Positions 19,795-29,716 are shown, counted from the stretch's first letter. The stretch: 44,287 nt of DNA from Oxalobacteraceae bacterium (GCA_021151485.1 JAGKXB010000018.1:1-44287); one strand, 5' to 3'. The notes: generated from the letters alone by a model not told the origin. Made by a program: numbers and translations.

Positions 19795-22209
19795 ATGCCC
19801 AATTTTATGGTCAAAAAAGTAGCAGTCCTAGGCGCTGGTGTGATGGGTGCGCAGATAGCGGCGCATTGCGTCAATGCGCGTGTACCGGTTGTCTTGTTTG
19901 ACTTGCCCGCACCTGCTGATGCAAAACCCAAAAACGGCATCGTATTACGCGCCATAGACAACCTGAAAAAAATGAATCCCGCCCCGCTAGGCAATCCAGC
20001 GCATGCGGCTTGCATTACGGCGGCGAATTATGAGGATGATCTTGCCTTATTAACCGAATGCGACTTGATCATTGAAGCCGTGGCTGAGCGTATGGATATC
20101 AAGCATGCTTTGTATCAAAAAGTTGCCCCTTACATTGCCGAACATACGATTTTTGCGTCGAATACTTCCGGCTTATCGATCACGCAATTGTCTGAAGGTT
20201 TGGCGCTTGCCGCGCATGCTTCGCTGAAAGAACGTTTTTGCGGCGTGCATTTTTTTAATCCACCTCGTTACATGCATTTGGTGGAATTGATTCCCACCAG
20301 TGCTACTCGTCCAGAAATTCTCGACCGGTTAGAAAGTTTTCTCACCACCACCTTGGGTAAAGGCGTGGTGCGTGCCAAAGATACGCCTAATTTCATCGCC
20401 AATCGTGTGGGAATTTTTGGCATGTTATCGACGATTTATCAGGCGGAAAAGTTTGGTCTGTCGTGTGATGTGGTTGACGATTTGACTGGTGCCAAGTTGG
20501 GGCGCGCCAAGTCGGGTACTTTCCGCACGGCGGATGTGGTGGGTTTGGACACCATGGCGCACGTGATTAAAACCATGCAGGATAAATTGCCGAATGATCC
20601 ATTTGCCGCAGCGTATCAAATGCCGGCTGTTTTGGCGCAATTGGTAGCCAAGGGAGCCTTGGGGCAAAAAACGGGTGCCGGTTATTACAAAAAAGTGGGC
20701 AAGGAAATTTTGCGTTTGGATGCAGCCAAGGGTGAGTACGTCAGTGCTGGTGCCACTGCTGATGACTTCATTAAACGCGTATTGAAAGAAAAAGACCTCG
20801 TCAAGCGCATGCAGGTTTTGCGTGATGCCAAGCATCCGCAAGCGCAGTTTTTGTGGGCGATTTTCCGTGACATGTTCCATTACATCGCCATCCATTTGCA
20901 CGAGATTGCGGATAACGCGCGTGACGTTGATTTTGCGATGCGCTGGGGATTCGGCTGGCAGTTGGGGCCGTTTGAAATATGGCAAGCCAGCGGTTGGCAG
21001 CAAGTTGCAAGCTGGGTTCAACAGGATATTAATGCCGGCAAAGCGCTGTGCAATGTGCCGTTACCGGCTTGGGTATTGCAAGGCGCAGTGCATGAGGCTG
21101 GCGTGCATACGGCGCTGGGTTCGTATTCTGCGCTGGACAATCGTTATATTCCACGCGCGGCGTTGCCGGTTTATCAGCGTCAGGTTTTCCGTGCACCTTT
21201 ATTGGGGGAGGGCGTAAGTAATGGCAAAACTGCGGGAAGCACGGTGTGGGAAGACGCTTCCATCCGTCTCTGGCATCAGGATGATGGCATTTTGATTGCC
21301 TCGTTCAAAACCAAAATGCACGTGATTGATCGTGGTGTGATTGCGGGCTTGAATCGCGCGATTGCATTGGCGGAGCAAGAATATCAAGGTCTGGTGCTAT
21401 GGCAAATCGATGCGGCAGAAGGCGGGGCGTTTTGCGCTGGTGCGGATTTGCAGATGATGATGCCTTTGATTTTGTCTGGTAATACGGCTGCCTTGGAACC
21501 AGAAATCGCCAGATTGCAAGACATGCACCAAGCCTTGAAATACGCTCGTGTACCGGTCGTTGCAGCAGTGGCTGGTTTGGCGTTGGGTGGTGGGTGTGAA
21601 TTGCTGATGCATGCAGCAAAACGGGTGGCATTGTTTGAGTCGTATATCGGTTTGGTGGAAGTTGGTGTGGGTTTGATTCCAGCCGGCGGTGGCTTGAAAG
21701 AAATCGCAGCGCGGGCAGTTAAGAATGCAAAAGGTAACGATCTTTTCCAATTTTTAAAACCGGCACTGACACAAGCTGCTAGTGCCAGTGTATCCAAATC
21801 CGCCTTGGAAGCGCAGGAGATGGGATATCTGTCGTCGGATGACATCATTGTTTTCCATCCTTATGAATTATTGTCTGTAGCCAAAACCACCGCGCGTGCC
21901 ATGTTTGAAGCGGCTTACCGACCACCGTTGCCCTTGCCATTTCCTGTTGCCGGACGTTATGGCATCGCCAATGTGATGGCGCAGTTGGTGAATATGCGTG
22001 ATGGCGGTTTTATTTCCAAACATGATGAAAAACTGGGCAGCATGATTGCCAACATCGTTTGCGGTGGTGATGTTGAGCCGGGTAGTGTGGTGGATGAGCA
22101 ATGGCTGCTGGATTTGGAGCGGCAGGCGTTTATGGAATTGTTGAAGCATCCCAAGTCGCAAGAGCGGTTGATGGGGATGATGCAAAACGGTAAGCCGGTA
22201 AGAAATTAA
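19795..22209 (+). CDS. 3-hydroxyacyl-CoA dehydrogenase / enoyl-CoA hydratase fusion
   Basis: An 804-residue multifunctional beta-oxidation enzyme. The N-terminal NAD-binding Rossmann domain has GAGVMGAQIAAHCVN (about 12-26). Next come the dehydrogenase C-terminal domains with FFNPPRYMHLVELIP and FIANRVGIF, then a C-terminal crotonase domain (about 490-720) with FCAGADL and ALGGGCEL oxyanion-hole segments. Dehydrogenase first and hydratase second is the FadN-like order, the reverse of E. coli FadB. It would act between the flanking acyl-CoA dehydrogenase and thiolase. Confidence 0.92.
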   Translation: MPNFMVKKVAVLGAGVMGAQIAAHCVNARVPVVLFDLPAPADAKPKNGIVLRAIDNLKKMNPAPLGNPAHAACITAANYEDDLALLTECDLIIEAVAERMDIKHALYQKVAPYIAEHTIFASNTSGLSITQLSEGLALAAHASLKERFCGVHFFNPPRYMHLVELIPTSATRPEILDRLESFLTTTLGKGVVRAKDTPNFIANRVGIFGMLSTIYQAEKFGLSCDVVDDLTGAKLGRAKSGTFRTADVVGLDTMAHVIKTMQDKLPNDPFAAAYQMPAVLAQLVAKGALGQKTGAGYYKKVGKEILRLDAAKGEYVSAGATADDFIKRVLKEKDLVKRMQVLRDAKHPQAQFLWAIFRDMFHYIAIHLHEIADNARDVDFAMRWGFGWQLGPFEIWQASGWQQVASWVQQDINAGKALCNVPLPAWVLQGAVHEAGVHTALGSYSALDNRYIPRAALPVYQRQVFRAPLLGEGVSNGKTAGSTVWEDASIRLWHQDDGILIASFKTKMHVIDRGVIAGLNRAIALAEQEYQGLVLWQIDAAEGGAFCAGADLQMMMPLILSGNTAALEPEIARLQDMHQALKYARVPVVAAVAGLALGGGCELLMHAAKRVALFESYIGLVEVGVGLIPAGGGLKEIAARAVKNAKGNDLFQFLKPALTQAASASVSKSALEAQEMGYLSSDDIIVFHPYELLSVAKTTARAMFEAAYRPPLPLPFPVAGRYGIANVMAQLVNMRDGGFISKHDEKLGSMIANIVCGGDVEPGSVVDEQWLLDLERQAFMELLKHPKSQERLMGMMQNGKPVRN

Positions 22210-22219
22210 TCAATTCAAC

Positions 22220-22317
22220 CTCGTCGTTCCCGCGGGTTTAGGCGGGAATCCAGCGTCTTTTGGTTTTTGCTGCTAAAAGCCACTGGGTCCCCGACTAAAG
22301 CACTCGGGGACGACGGT
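22220..22317 (+). repeat. Interspersed repeat family I, copy C
   Basis: A full ~98-bp copy starting about 10 bp after the stop codon of the hydroxyacyl-CoA dehydrogenase gene and ending about 90 bp before the thiolase gene. It differs from copies A and B at scattered positions (for example CACTGGGTCCCC for CACTGGATCCCC). It lies inside what is otherwise a beta-oxidation operon. Confidence 0.92.
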
Positions 22318-22408
22318 TTTACGTTTTTTCGTAATTTTCCCCTTCATCATTCAGTTGTAGAGGGTTGTGGAGGGGGCAGTTTTGTTTTTACGTTTAAGAA
22401 AGTAAAAA

Positions 22409-23605
22409 ATGACCAAACAAATTCAAGACGCTTACATCGTCGCCGCTAGCAGAACCCCGATAGGCAAGGCGCCGCGCGGGGTGTTTAAGCATGTGCGGCC
22501 TGATGATTTGTTGCTGCGCGCTTTGCAGGCGGTGGTGTCGCAACTGCCCAATCTTGATCCAGCCTTGATCAACGATGCGATTGTGGGTTGTGCTTTTCCT
22601 GAAGCTGAGCAAGGCGGGAATGTGGCGCGTATGGCGCTGTTGCTGGCAGGTTTGCCGGATACTGTGGGTGGTGTGACGGTAAACCGTTTTTGCGCTTCCG
22701 GCTTGACGGCAATCGCCATGGCGGCGGATCGCATTCGCGTAGGCGAAGCGGATGTCATGATCGCTGCTGGGGTGGAGTCCATGTCTATGGTGCCGATGAT
22801 GGGCCATCACCCTGCCATGAATATGAAAATGTTTACTGATGAACATATCGGCATGGCATACGGCATGGGATTGACGGCAGAAAAAGTGGCGCAGCAATGG
22901 AAAATCTCACGCGTAGCCCAAGACCAGTTTGCGCTGGAATCACATCGCCGCGCTCTCGCAGCGCAACAGGCTGGTTGGTTTGACGATGAAATCATTGCCG
23001 TTGATGTGCTTGAATCCACGCCCAATTTGCTCAGCCGCACCATCGATCAGAAAACTCGTACAGTGAAGCAGGATGAAGGCCCACGTGCTGATTCCACTAT
23101 CGAATCTTTGACTAAGCTGAAATCGGTGTTCGCTGCGCAAGGTACCGTAACGGCAGGGAATAGCTCACAAATGTCGGATGGTGCGGGTGCATTGGTGTTG
23201 GTGAGTGAAAAGATTCTGCGCCAGTTTAATTTGACGCCACTGGCGCGTTTTGCCTCATTCGCTGTCAAAGGCGTGCCGCCGGAAATCATGGGTATTGGTC
23301 CCAAAGTGGCGATTCCTGCTGCTTGCCAGGCTGCGGGTATTGGACAAGAACAAATTGACTGGTTTGAGCTGAACGAAGCATTTGCTGCGCAATCCTTAGC
23401 GGTAATACAGGATTTGGGTCTTGATCCGGCTAAAGTAAATCCTATGGGCGGGGCAATTGCTTTAGGCCACCCTTTGGGCGCGACGGGTGCAATTCGTGCC
23501 GCGACGTTGATCCATGCTATGCGGCGTAATCAGTTGCGGTATGGCATGGTGACCATGTGTGTTGGTACAGGGATGGGTGCAGCGGGGGTTTTTGAGCGTG
23601 TTTGA
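22409..23605 (+). CDS. fadA: Acetyl-CoA C-acyltransferase (thiolase)
   Basis: A 398-residue thiolase for the last, chain-shortening step of beta-oxidation. The nucleophilic Cys lies in NRFCASGLTA (about 89-98). The His of NEAFAAQ and the GGAIALGHPLGATGA block are present. The C-terminal catalytic Cys is in MCVGTGMGAAG. It is probably the trifunctional partner of the upstream gene. The symbol fadA is used by function. A biosynthetic acetyl-CoA acetyltransferase cannot be strictly excluded, but the operon argues for degradation. Confidence 0.92.
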   Translation: MTKQIQDAYIVAASRTPIGKAPRGVFKHVRPDDLLLRALQAVVSQLPNLDPALINDAIVGCAFPEAEQGGNVARMALLLAGLPDTVGGVTVNRFCASGLTAIAMAADRIRVGEADVMIAAGVESMSMVPMMGHHPAMNMKMFTDEHIGMAYGMGLTAEKVAQQWKISRVAQDQFALESHRRALAAQQAGWFDDEIIAVDVLESTPNLLSRTIDQKTRTVKQDEGPRADSTIESLTKLKSVFAAQGTVTAGNSSQMSDGAGALVLVSEKILRQFNLTPLARFASFAVKGVPPEIMGIGPKVAIPAACQAAGIGQEQIDWFELNEAFAAQSLAVIQDLGLDPAKVNPMGGAIALGHPLGATGAIRAATLIHAMRRNQLRYGMVTMCVGTGMGAAGVFERV

Positions 23606-23617
23606 GATGGTTGAAAT

Positions 23618-23651
23618 CCGTCGCTCCCGCGGTTTTAGGCGGGAACGACGG
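23618..23651. repeat. Interspersed repeat family I, short copy D (single hairpin)
   Basis: A 34-bp hairpin CCGTCGCTCCCGC-(loop GGTTTTA)-GGCGGGAACGACGG that corresponds to the left end of the family I element closed directly by its mirror half. It lies 13 bp after the thiolase stop and between convergent genes, so it could stop transcription from both sides, although no T-tract follows. Confidence 0.85.
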
Positions 23652-23667
23652 TGCGGGTAATGCAGAA

Positions 23668-24183
23668 TTATTTACTATGCTGCGGCATTGGACGCATCAT
23701 AGGACGTTGTGGGTGATGATGTGGGTGAAATTCTTTATTGAAAATCCCTTGTTGTTCTGGCGTTAAGGTCGCGTAGAAAGTCTTCAATGCAGCCAGATGC
23801 GCTTGCATATGCTCAGTACCTTTTTGCATCATTTCTATCATTTTTTCCATTTTTTCCGGTGCGGATAATGCTGCCATCTGAGCGTGATCTGGATGCGCCA
23901 TATTTTCTGGTTTTTTCATGATTGCTGCGGTGTAGGTTTTCCATGCGGCTTCTTGCTCAGCATTTAATTTGAGTTTGTCGTGTAGACGAGCGTGATGCTT
24001 CATCATTTGTTCACGCATGTTTTCACCACGTTTGCCTGGCATGGGTTTTTCCGCACCTGGTGGCGGCATGTGTTCTTCGTTGGTATTAGCTGCATGTACA
24101 GCAGCCGTACCTAGAACGGCGACTATCATGCCTAGTGAAATGTTTTTGCACAAGGTATTGAATGTATTGAATTTTTTCATCAT
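23668..24183 (-). CDS. Spy/CpxP-like (LTXXQ) periplasmic protein, His/Met-rich
   Basis: A predicted periplasmic protein of 171 residues. The start MMKKFNTF at 24183 follows AAGGAACC. A signal peptide (about 1-33, ending AAVHAA) precedes a helical region with LTPEQQGIFNKEF (the LTxxQ motif) and a related LKLNAEQEAAWKTY block, as in Spy/CpxP stress chaperones. The protein is rich in Met and His. Its tail is HPHHHPQRPMMRPMPQHSK, which suggests metal binding. It is convergent with the thiolase gene and has no regulator beside it. An upstream in-frame ATG at 24252 has no ribosome-binding site. Confidence 0.82.
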   Translation of the reverse strand: MMKKFNTFNTLCKNISLGMIVAVLGTAAVHAANTNEEHMPPPGAEKPMPGKRGENMREQMMKHHARLHDKLKLNAEQEAAWKTYTAAIMKKPENMAHPDHAQMAALSAPEKMEKMIEMMQKGTEHMQAHLAALKTFYATLTPEQQGIFNKEFHPHHHPQRPMMRPMPQHSK

Positions 24184-24331
24184 GGTTCCTTTTTTCCTTA
24201 TTTTCATTAATTTGTATAGATGAATACAAAATGTGCTTGGCACGGAAGGCACACAAAAGTCATCTTGATGCGTTACAGCTTTTATGACAAGTGTTCGGGG
24301 TTGTGACTTTGTAAGTGAATGTTTCGCGGAT

Positions 24332-24415
24332 GTAGGGTGTCAATAAGCGAAGCGTATTGCGCCGTACAGTGGCTTTAGATAAAGGTGCAATGCGCTTCGC
24401 TTATTGACACCCTAC
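24332..24415. repeat. Interspersed repeat family II, copy 3 (long palindrome)
   Basis: An ~84-bp element with nearly perfect inverted arms (GTAGGGTGTCAATAAGCGAA... and ...TTCGCTTATTGACACCCTAC). It ends 20 bp before the stop codon of the minus-strand glycosyltransferase gene. It would form a very stable hairpin in that gene's 3' mRNA. Confidence 0.93.
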
Positions 24416-24434
24416 GAAATACCCTTGTTTTTGC

Positions 24435-27155
24435 TTAAGCTAGGATAGCAAGCAATTGCTCGCTATTCTCCGCCCATGTTTGCCATTGGATGGCAGCGGA
24501 AGAGGGGGCTGTACCGTTGGCATGTAAAGCCAACCACGCTATGACCGCCTCTTTGATCGCATCACCGTTATCGCCATGAAAGTAATACGCATGGCTTTGT
24601 GCCACTTCACGAAACACCGGCAAATCACGGGCGATGATAGGGAGTTGGTAGCGCGCTGCTTCGATCAGCGGCAAGCCGAATCCTTCGCCTTCGCTGGCGG
24701 CTAACAGGCAGCTTGAGGCTTGGTAGATTTTTTGCAGGTATTCATCGCTGATTCCTTCTAACCAGAGCAGGCGTTTGCCTAATTCAGGGTGGTTGCGTAA
24801 TTTTGCGACGGTTTCTGGAATGGTACGGCGTTGCTCGTCGGGTAAAGGCATCCATCCTTCATGACCAACGATGACGAGCTTGATGTCATGACCATCGCGC
24901 CACAATGCCTCAAATCCGGCCAGTGTCTGCAAGTACGCTTTGCGCGGCTCTATGGTGCCAACCATCAAAAAGCTGGGCTGAGTCTGTATTGCCTGCAAAA
25001 CAGCTTCTGCGTTGTCCGGCAAGCCTTGTGATGGTGCAGAGGCGGCGATATCGGCACCGTGATGCAATACAGCGATGTGAGGCAACGATGCAGATTCGTG
25101 GGTTTTTAACCATGTCCGCAATTCATCGGCCACAGCATGCGATATGCAGATACAACGAGAAGCACAGTCGGTAATAGTTTGTAACCATTTAGCATGAATC
25201 ACCTGACTGCCCTCTGGAAAAAACTCTGGTTTGAGTACGGGTAGCAAGTCATGAATCAAGAAATTGATAGACACACCCATCGCTCGCCATTGCGCATAAA
25301 TGCCGGCCTGTGCTGCGGCAATCACACCGCTGGGGTGAAAGTCTGGAGCATAAAAGACATCGTTGGCCTGGATCGCAATCTCGTTGTCTGGTTGATGCGT
25401 CAGCCAAGGAATGGATGCCATGCCGAGTAACGCACAAGTCGCCGCACGTGCGTAGCGATAATGCCATCCGCCGCCCTCATCGCTTAAGTACACGGGTTCT
25501 ACGCGCCATCCTTTGGGTGGGTTGGCGATTAAGGCCAACAGTTGCGCTCTGGCTACGCGTTCGATGCCGGTTTTTAGATCATTGCGTGCGATGTTGGAAA
25601 TGTCGACTAAAAGTTGACGTAGTCGGTGTTGTTGATTTAGCTGCGTCGATCGTTGGGATGTTTCGATTGTTGGCTGATAAAACGCTTCAATCGCTTCTTG
25701 ATAGCGTGTGGCACAGTAGTTAGGTTGGTGCTGAGTACGGATAAATTGATAGCCAGCTGAAGCGATTTGATGCCGGCGTTGTTCATCTTGCCATAGTGTT
25801 TCCAGCGCTAGCACTAATTCATCAGTGCTAAATAATTCTGGCAGCATCCACGTTGCATCTTTGGGCAAATCTGCCATCGAACCATTAGCGTTGACGATCG
25901 TGGATAAACCGTGGCTCATACAATCTAGCACCGCGCCAGAAGTTTCTCCACGTGACAACGAGCGCAATTGCACAGCGATATCGGCGGCGGCTACATAAAG
26001 CTGGAAGGTTGGTAAATCGGTCCAGCCGATAATCTGAATTTGATTTCCAATCTTGCTACCAGCAATCTCTTTCAACAATTGCTGACCGTATTTACCAGGA
26101 TGATTCATGCCAACAAACAGGAGTTTGCACGTGGGGTCATTGGCTAAACGGGAGGCAAGCCAGGCTTCTAACAGACGGTGGTTAGATTTGCTTGGGTCGA
26201 TAAATCCCATGCTGCAAACAACGAAATCCTGCTCATTGATACCTAATTGTTTTCTAGCGGCAAGGCGATGTTCGGGGCTAATGTCGGCTGTTTTTTTGAG
26301 ATGGGGGATGACAAACCAATCGTTACTAGAGATAGCAGGCCCGTACCATTGTTGTGCCAAACGTTTGCTGTATTCGGAATGAACAATGATGCCTCGTGCT
26401 TGTTGTAATACCGCCAAATTGCTGGGATAGCATTCTCTGGCAAGTGCTATTCCTTGCTCATCGTTATTGCTATTGCTATAGCGTGCTTGTAAAGCCGCGT
26501 AACCATGGGAGTGATACAGAGCATCACTCCATATCCAGGGAGTAATGCCCTGATTTTCATCGTGTGCCAACACGCTACTTAAGTAAAAATCATGTAATAC
26601 CACAACGCCAGGATGTTGCTGTAACAAGGCAAACATATGGGAGTGATAAGGACTATTGCCAAAATTGTAAAGGATGCGTGCATAACTGGAGGCGTGTTGC
26701 TCAAACCAGGTGATGTCGCGTACTGGGCAAAACGTTTGAATCCAATCATCCGCAACAGTACCTTGCGCCACAATCACTTCGATATCGTAATACCGTGCTA
26801 GTACTGGCAAGAGTTTGCTGCTATAGCTGCTGATACCGCTGCGTTCAGGAAGTAATGGCGAGATATAAGCCAGTTTGGGGCGGTACAAGGGGGGCGCAAT
26901 AACGGTGTTTTGTTGCGCTATACGTTGTTTCAGTGTTTCTAATTGCAGCAGTATTTCCTGTTTTAAATTTTGCTCAAGAGTCGGTAGGGCGGATGTTTGC
27001 AGTACATTGATTTGTTGCTGATGATCATTGATGACGTGATGGGTGTGTGCAATCAGTTGTTGTAGTTGTTCTTCATGACGGGCAACCCGGTATTCCAGCT
27101 GATTGATATGTAGCAGGTTATGCAGCAGGCGTGCGCATCGTTTAAGAAAAGTCAT
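24435..27155 (-). CDS. Double-domain glycosyltransferase (two GT4-type modules)
   Basis: A 906-residue protein for envelope glycan synthesis, substrate unknown. A Gln-rich coiled-coil N-terminus (about 15-80) is followed by a first GT-B module (about 90-490) with SRGETSGAVLD. The second module (about 512-906) has FLMVGTIEPRK, the ILVIVG-like core (LVIVGHEGW) and the EGFGLPLIEAA E-x7-E motif. The second module is strongly similar to the second module of the upstream gene, so this region was duplicated. It overlaps that gene by 4 bp and is last in the cluster. No signal peptide or membrane helix is visible, so it should act at the cytoplasmic face. Confidence 0.85.
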   Translation of the reverse strand: MTFLKRCARLLHNLLHINQLEYRVARHEEQLQQLIAHTHHVINDHQQQINVLQTSALPTLEQNLKQEILLQLETLKQRIAQQNTVIAPPLYRPKLAYISPLLPERSGISSYSSKLLPVLARYYDIEVIVAQGTVADDWIQTFCPVRDITWFEQHASSYARILYNFGNSPYHSHMFALLQQHPGVVVLHDFYLSSVLAHDENQGITPWIWSDALYHSHGYAALQARYSNSNNDEQGIALARECYPSNLAVLQQARGIIVHSEYSKRLAQQWYGPAISSNDWFVIPHLKKTADISPEHRLAARKQLGINEQDFVVCSMGFIDPSKSNHRLLEAWLASRLANDPTCKLLFVGMNHPGKYGQQLLKEIAGSKIGNQIQIIGWTDLPTFQLYVAAADIAVQLRSLSRGETSGAVLDCMSHGLSTIVNANGSMADLPKDATWMLPELFSTDELVLALETLWQDEQRRHQIASAGYQFIRTQHQPNYCATRYQEAIEAFYQPTIETSQRSTQLNQQHRLRQLLVDISNIARNDLKTGIERVARAQLLALIANPPKGWRVEPVYLSDEGGGWHYRYARAATCALLGMASIPWLTHQPDNEIAIQANDVFYAPDFHPSGVIAAAQAGIYAQWRAMGVSINFLIHDLLPVLKPEFFPEGSQVIHAKWLQTITDCASRCICISHAVADELRTWLKTHESASLPHIAVLHHGADIAASAPSQGLPDNAEAVLQAIQTQPSFLMVGTIEPRKAYLQTLAGFEALWRDGHDIKLVIVGHEGWMPLPDEQRRTIPETVAKLRNHPELGKRLLWLEGISDEYLQKIYQASSCLLAASEGEGFGLPLIEAARYQLPIIARDLPVFREVAQSHAYYFHGDNGDAIKEAVIAWLALHANGTAPSSAAIQWQTWAENSEQLLAILA

Positions 27156-29716
27156 GATGAAGATGAAGAAGATGACGTTGGCAAAATATTAGCAAGCAGC
27201 TGTTGAACACTTTGCTGCCATGTCAGCCATGGCATATCTTGCGATGACGGAATCGTACTTTGATCGCGTAGTGCTAACCAATTGCTGATGGCATTGGCCA
27301 AGTCTAAGGGGCTGAGGCCTTGAAAGTAAAAAGCATGTTGCCCAGCGACTTCACGAAAAATGGGTAGGTCGCGCGCGATAATGGGGAGTTTGTGTTGTGC
27401 CGCTTCGATGAGTGGTAAACCAAAGCCTTCCCCTTCACTGGCAGCGATCAAGCAGGTGCTGGCTTGGTAAATTTTTTCCAGATATTCATCGCTCACTCCT
27501 TCTAACCAAAACAGGTGTTCACCGCCTTGTGTATGGTGGCGCAATTGTTTGACTAAATCTCTCACCAACCAACCTTCTTTGCCGACGATGACCAGATTGA
27601 CTGGGACGCCGCGTTGCCATAATGATTCAAAAGCTGCCAGTGTTTGCGCATGCCCTTTGCGTGGTTCTATGGTGCCGACCATCAAAAAACTTGGATAAGC
27701 GCGGATGGCGTCCAGTACGCTTTGTGCATTTTCAGGTAGCCCTTGAGTTGGCACACTATTTTCTAGGTCGGCACCAAGGTGAAAGCTGCTGATGACAGGC
27801 ACATCATATCGATTGGGTTGATTGTGCATTAACCATTTTTGTACTTCTTGTGCCACGGCAGCAGAAATACAGACGAGACCAGTGGCAATTTGTGAAATAT
27901 TGTTGAGCCATTTTTCAAAAATTTCTGAAGTGCCTGTGTGCCACCAATCTGGTCTATGGATTAACAAAATGTCGTAGACCACAAAATACAACTGCACACC
28001 CAGCATTTTCAAACGTTGGTGGTGTGGATGGAGTGCGTTCGTGAGGTGGGCGTTCAAATCAAGTCCTAAGTAAATATCGTCTTGATTAAACTCAGCCACG
28101 TCGTCGGTGTGATTGATGTTTTTTGATATTTTTAGAGATGGGAAATGCTCCAAAAATTTGGTCATGAAATGGTTGGCATGACGATATACCTCACCATCGA
28201 AGTAAATTGGATGCACTGTATAACCATCTGGTGCATGTTGGAGCAGTTCTAGCAGAATGCTACGTACCACACGCTGTATGCCTGATTTGGCATCTCGCTG
28301 CACAATTTCTGAAATGTCGATCAATAATTGTTTGGAATGAGCACCTATATTGAATGCAATCGCATTGGCGGCAGCGCGTAAATCGCGTTCAGTTGCTGGA
28401 CATGCGGCGTCATCGTTATGGTGAATGTTTGCGATTGCTGTAAGTAGGGTATGTACGTCCTGTATTGTTCCTTGTTGTTTCAAGTGATCAGTCAGGGAGG
28501 CATGCCAGGACTCCAATCCTGCAATCACACGCTTGGCACTGACATCCCATGAGAATGTTGTTGCTTGTTGCAGACCATGCTGCGCCAATTCACCACGTAG
28601 GGTGTCATCTTGTAAAACCAGCGTCATTTTGTCGCAGATGGATTGGGCTGAATGCGGATCAAACAAGGCTTTTTCGTAACCGATGACTTCGGGAATACTG
28701 GTCGTATTAGAGCCTATGGTCGGTGCACCACAAGCCATTGCTTCCAGTATTGGCATACCAAAACCTTCATGCGTGGAAGGAAAGACGAATAGCGTTGCCA
28801 GGTTGTAAAGCAGCACCAAATCATCATCTGACACATAACCGGTTAGGATGAGTTCATCTTTGTCTAATCCTGCATTGCTTTGCAGTTGCTCCAGACGGGC
28901 GCGATCACCATCGCTGATTTTGCTGGCGATAACGAGTTGATGATTGGCGCGTATCTCTGCTGGCAGTAGCGCGTAGGCTTGAATCAAGGTGGCAAAATTT
29001 TTACGTGAATCAAAACCACCAGGCGCGTACATCACCATTTTGCGGTAAATACCCAGCTTATTCAGCAATGTTGGTGCACGACGTGTCGCGTCTTTGCATG
29101 GTTGAAAACGCGCATCAATCGCTGCTGAAATATTGATGATGGATTCAGGCTGCAAAGCCAATGTATCAATCGCTTCTTGTTTGGTATAACTTGAAATGGC
29201 AAAGAGCAAATCTGCCTTTTTGAGTGATGCGATTTTTCGCTCGTAATGTTGACGTTGTAGCGGAGTGTTGAGGTAAGCCGCGGGTTTTAAGAAAGGGATT
29301 AAATCGTACAGAATGACAGCCGTATGCACGTCGTTGTAAAGGCGACCAATTGATGTTACTGCATCATCGTTATAGCCCTCAAACAAACTGGTGATGAAGA
29401 CGATATCGGGCTGTAATTGTTGAATAAAGTGTTCGCGTATTTTTTCGGCTGCACGCGCACACCAGGCATGGTTCGGATTGTTTTCTGCAACTGGGGTGGG
29501 GACGTCAAAAATACGTATTTGCTGTGCTGGAATCAAGCCGTCGAATGCATGACGAATCATCGGTATGCTTTCTGGCAACGCAGCATTCAAAACTAACCAA
29601 ATTTCATGTTGTGGTGCATTGCGCGCCATGGCCAGGGTGAGTGCTAAGGAGTAACGCCCAATGCCACGAAAGCGATTGTCTGTTTGGACACCTTGCATGT
29701 CGATCACAATACGCAT
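27152..29716 (-). CDS. Double-domain glycosyltransferase (two GT4-type modules), paralogue
   Basis: An 854-residue cytoplasmic glycosyltransferase. The first GT-B module (about 1-410) has MYAPGGFDSRKNF and the HEGFGMPILEAMACG E-x7-E motif. The second module (about 461-854) starts LLIDISEIVQRDAKSGIQR and carries FLMVGTIEPRKG and EGFGLPLIEAA. The second half closely parallels that of the next gene. The C-terminus is a run of seven serines, produced where the frame runs over the start of the next gene. It overlaps the methyltransferase stop by 1 bp (TGATG). Two modules suggest that two different sugars are added in sequence. Confidence 0.85.
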   Translation of the reverse strand: MRIVIDMQGVQTDNRFRGIGRYSLALTLAMARNAPQHEIWLVLNAALPESIPMIRHAFDGLIPAQQIRIFDVPTPVAENNPNHAWCARAAEKIREHFIQQLQPDIVFITSLFEGYNDDAVTSIGRLYNDVHTAVILYDLIPFLKPAAYLNTPLQRQHYERKIASLKKADLLFAISSYTKQEAIDTLALQPESIINISAAIDARFQPCKDATRRAPTLLNKLGIYRKMVMYAPGGFDSRKNFATLIQAYALLPAEIRANHQLVIASKISDGDRARLEQLQSNAGLDKDELILTGYVSDDDLVLLYNLATLFVFPSTHEGFGMPILEAMACGAPTIGSNTTSIPEVIGYEKALFDPHSAQSICDKMTLVLQDDTLRGELAQHGLQQATTFSWDVSAKRVIAGLESWHASLTDHLKQQGTIQDVHTLLTAIANIHHNDDAACPATERDLRAAANAIAFNIGAHSKQLLIDISEIVQRDAKSGIQRVVRSILLELLQHAPDGYTVHPIYFDGEVYRHANHFMTKFLEHFPSLKISKNINHTDDVAEFNQDDIYLGLDLNAHLTNALHPHHQRLKMLGVQLYFVVYDILLIHRPDWWHTGTSEIFEKWLNNISQIATGLVCISAAVAQEVQKWLMHNQPNRYDVPVISSFHLGADLENSVPTQGLPENAQSVLDAIRAYPSFLMVGTIEPRKGHAQTLAAFESLWQRGVPVNLVIVGKEGWLVRDLVKQLRHHTQGGEHLFWLEGVSDEYLEKIYQASTCLIAASEGEGFGLPLIEAAQHKLPIIARDLPIFREVAGQHAFYFQGLSPLDLANAISNWLALRDQSTIPSSQDMPWLTWQQSVQQLLANILPTSSSSSSS

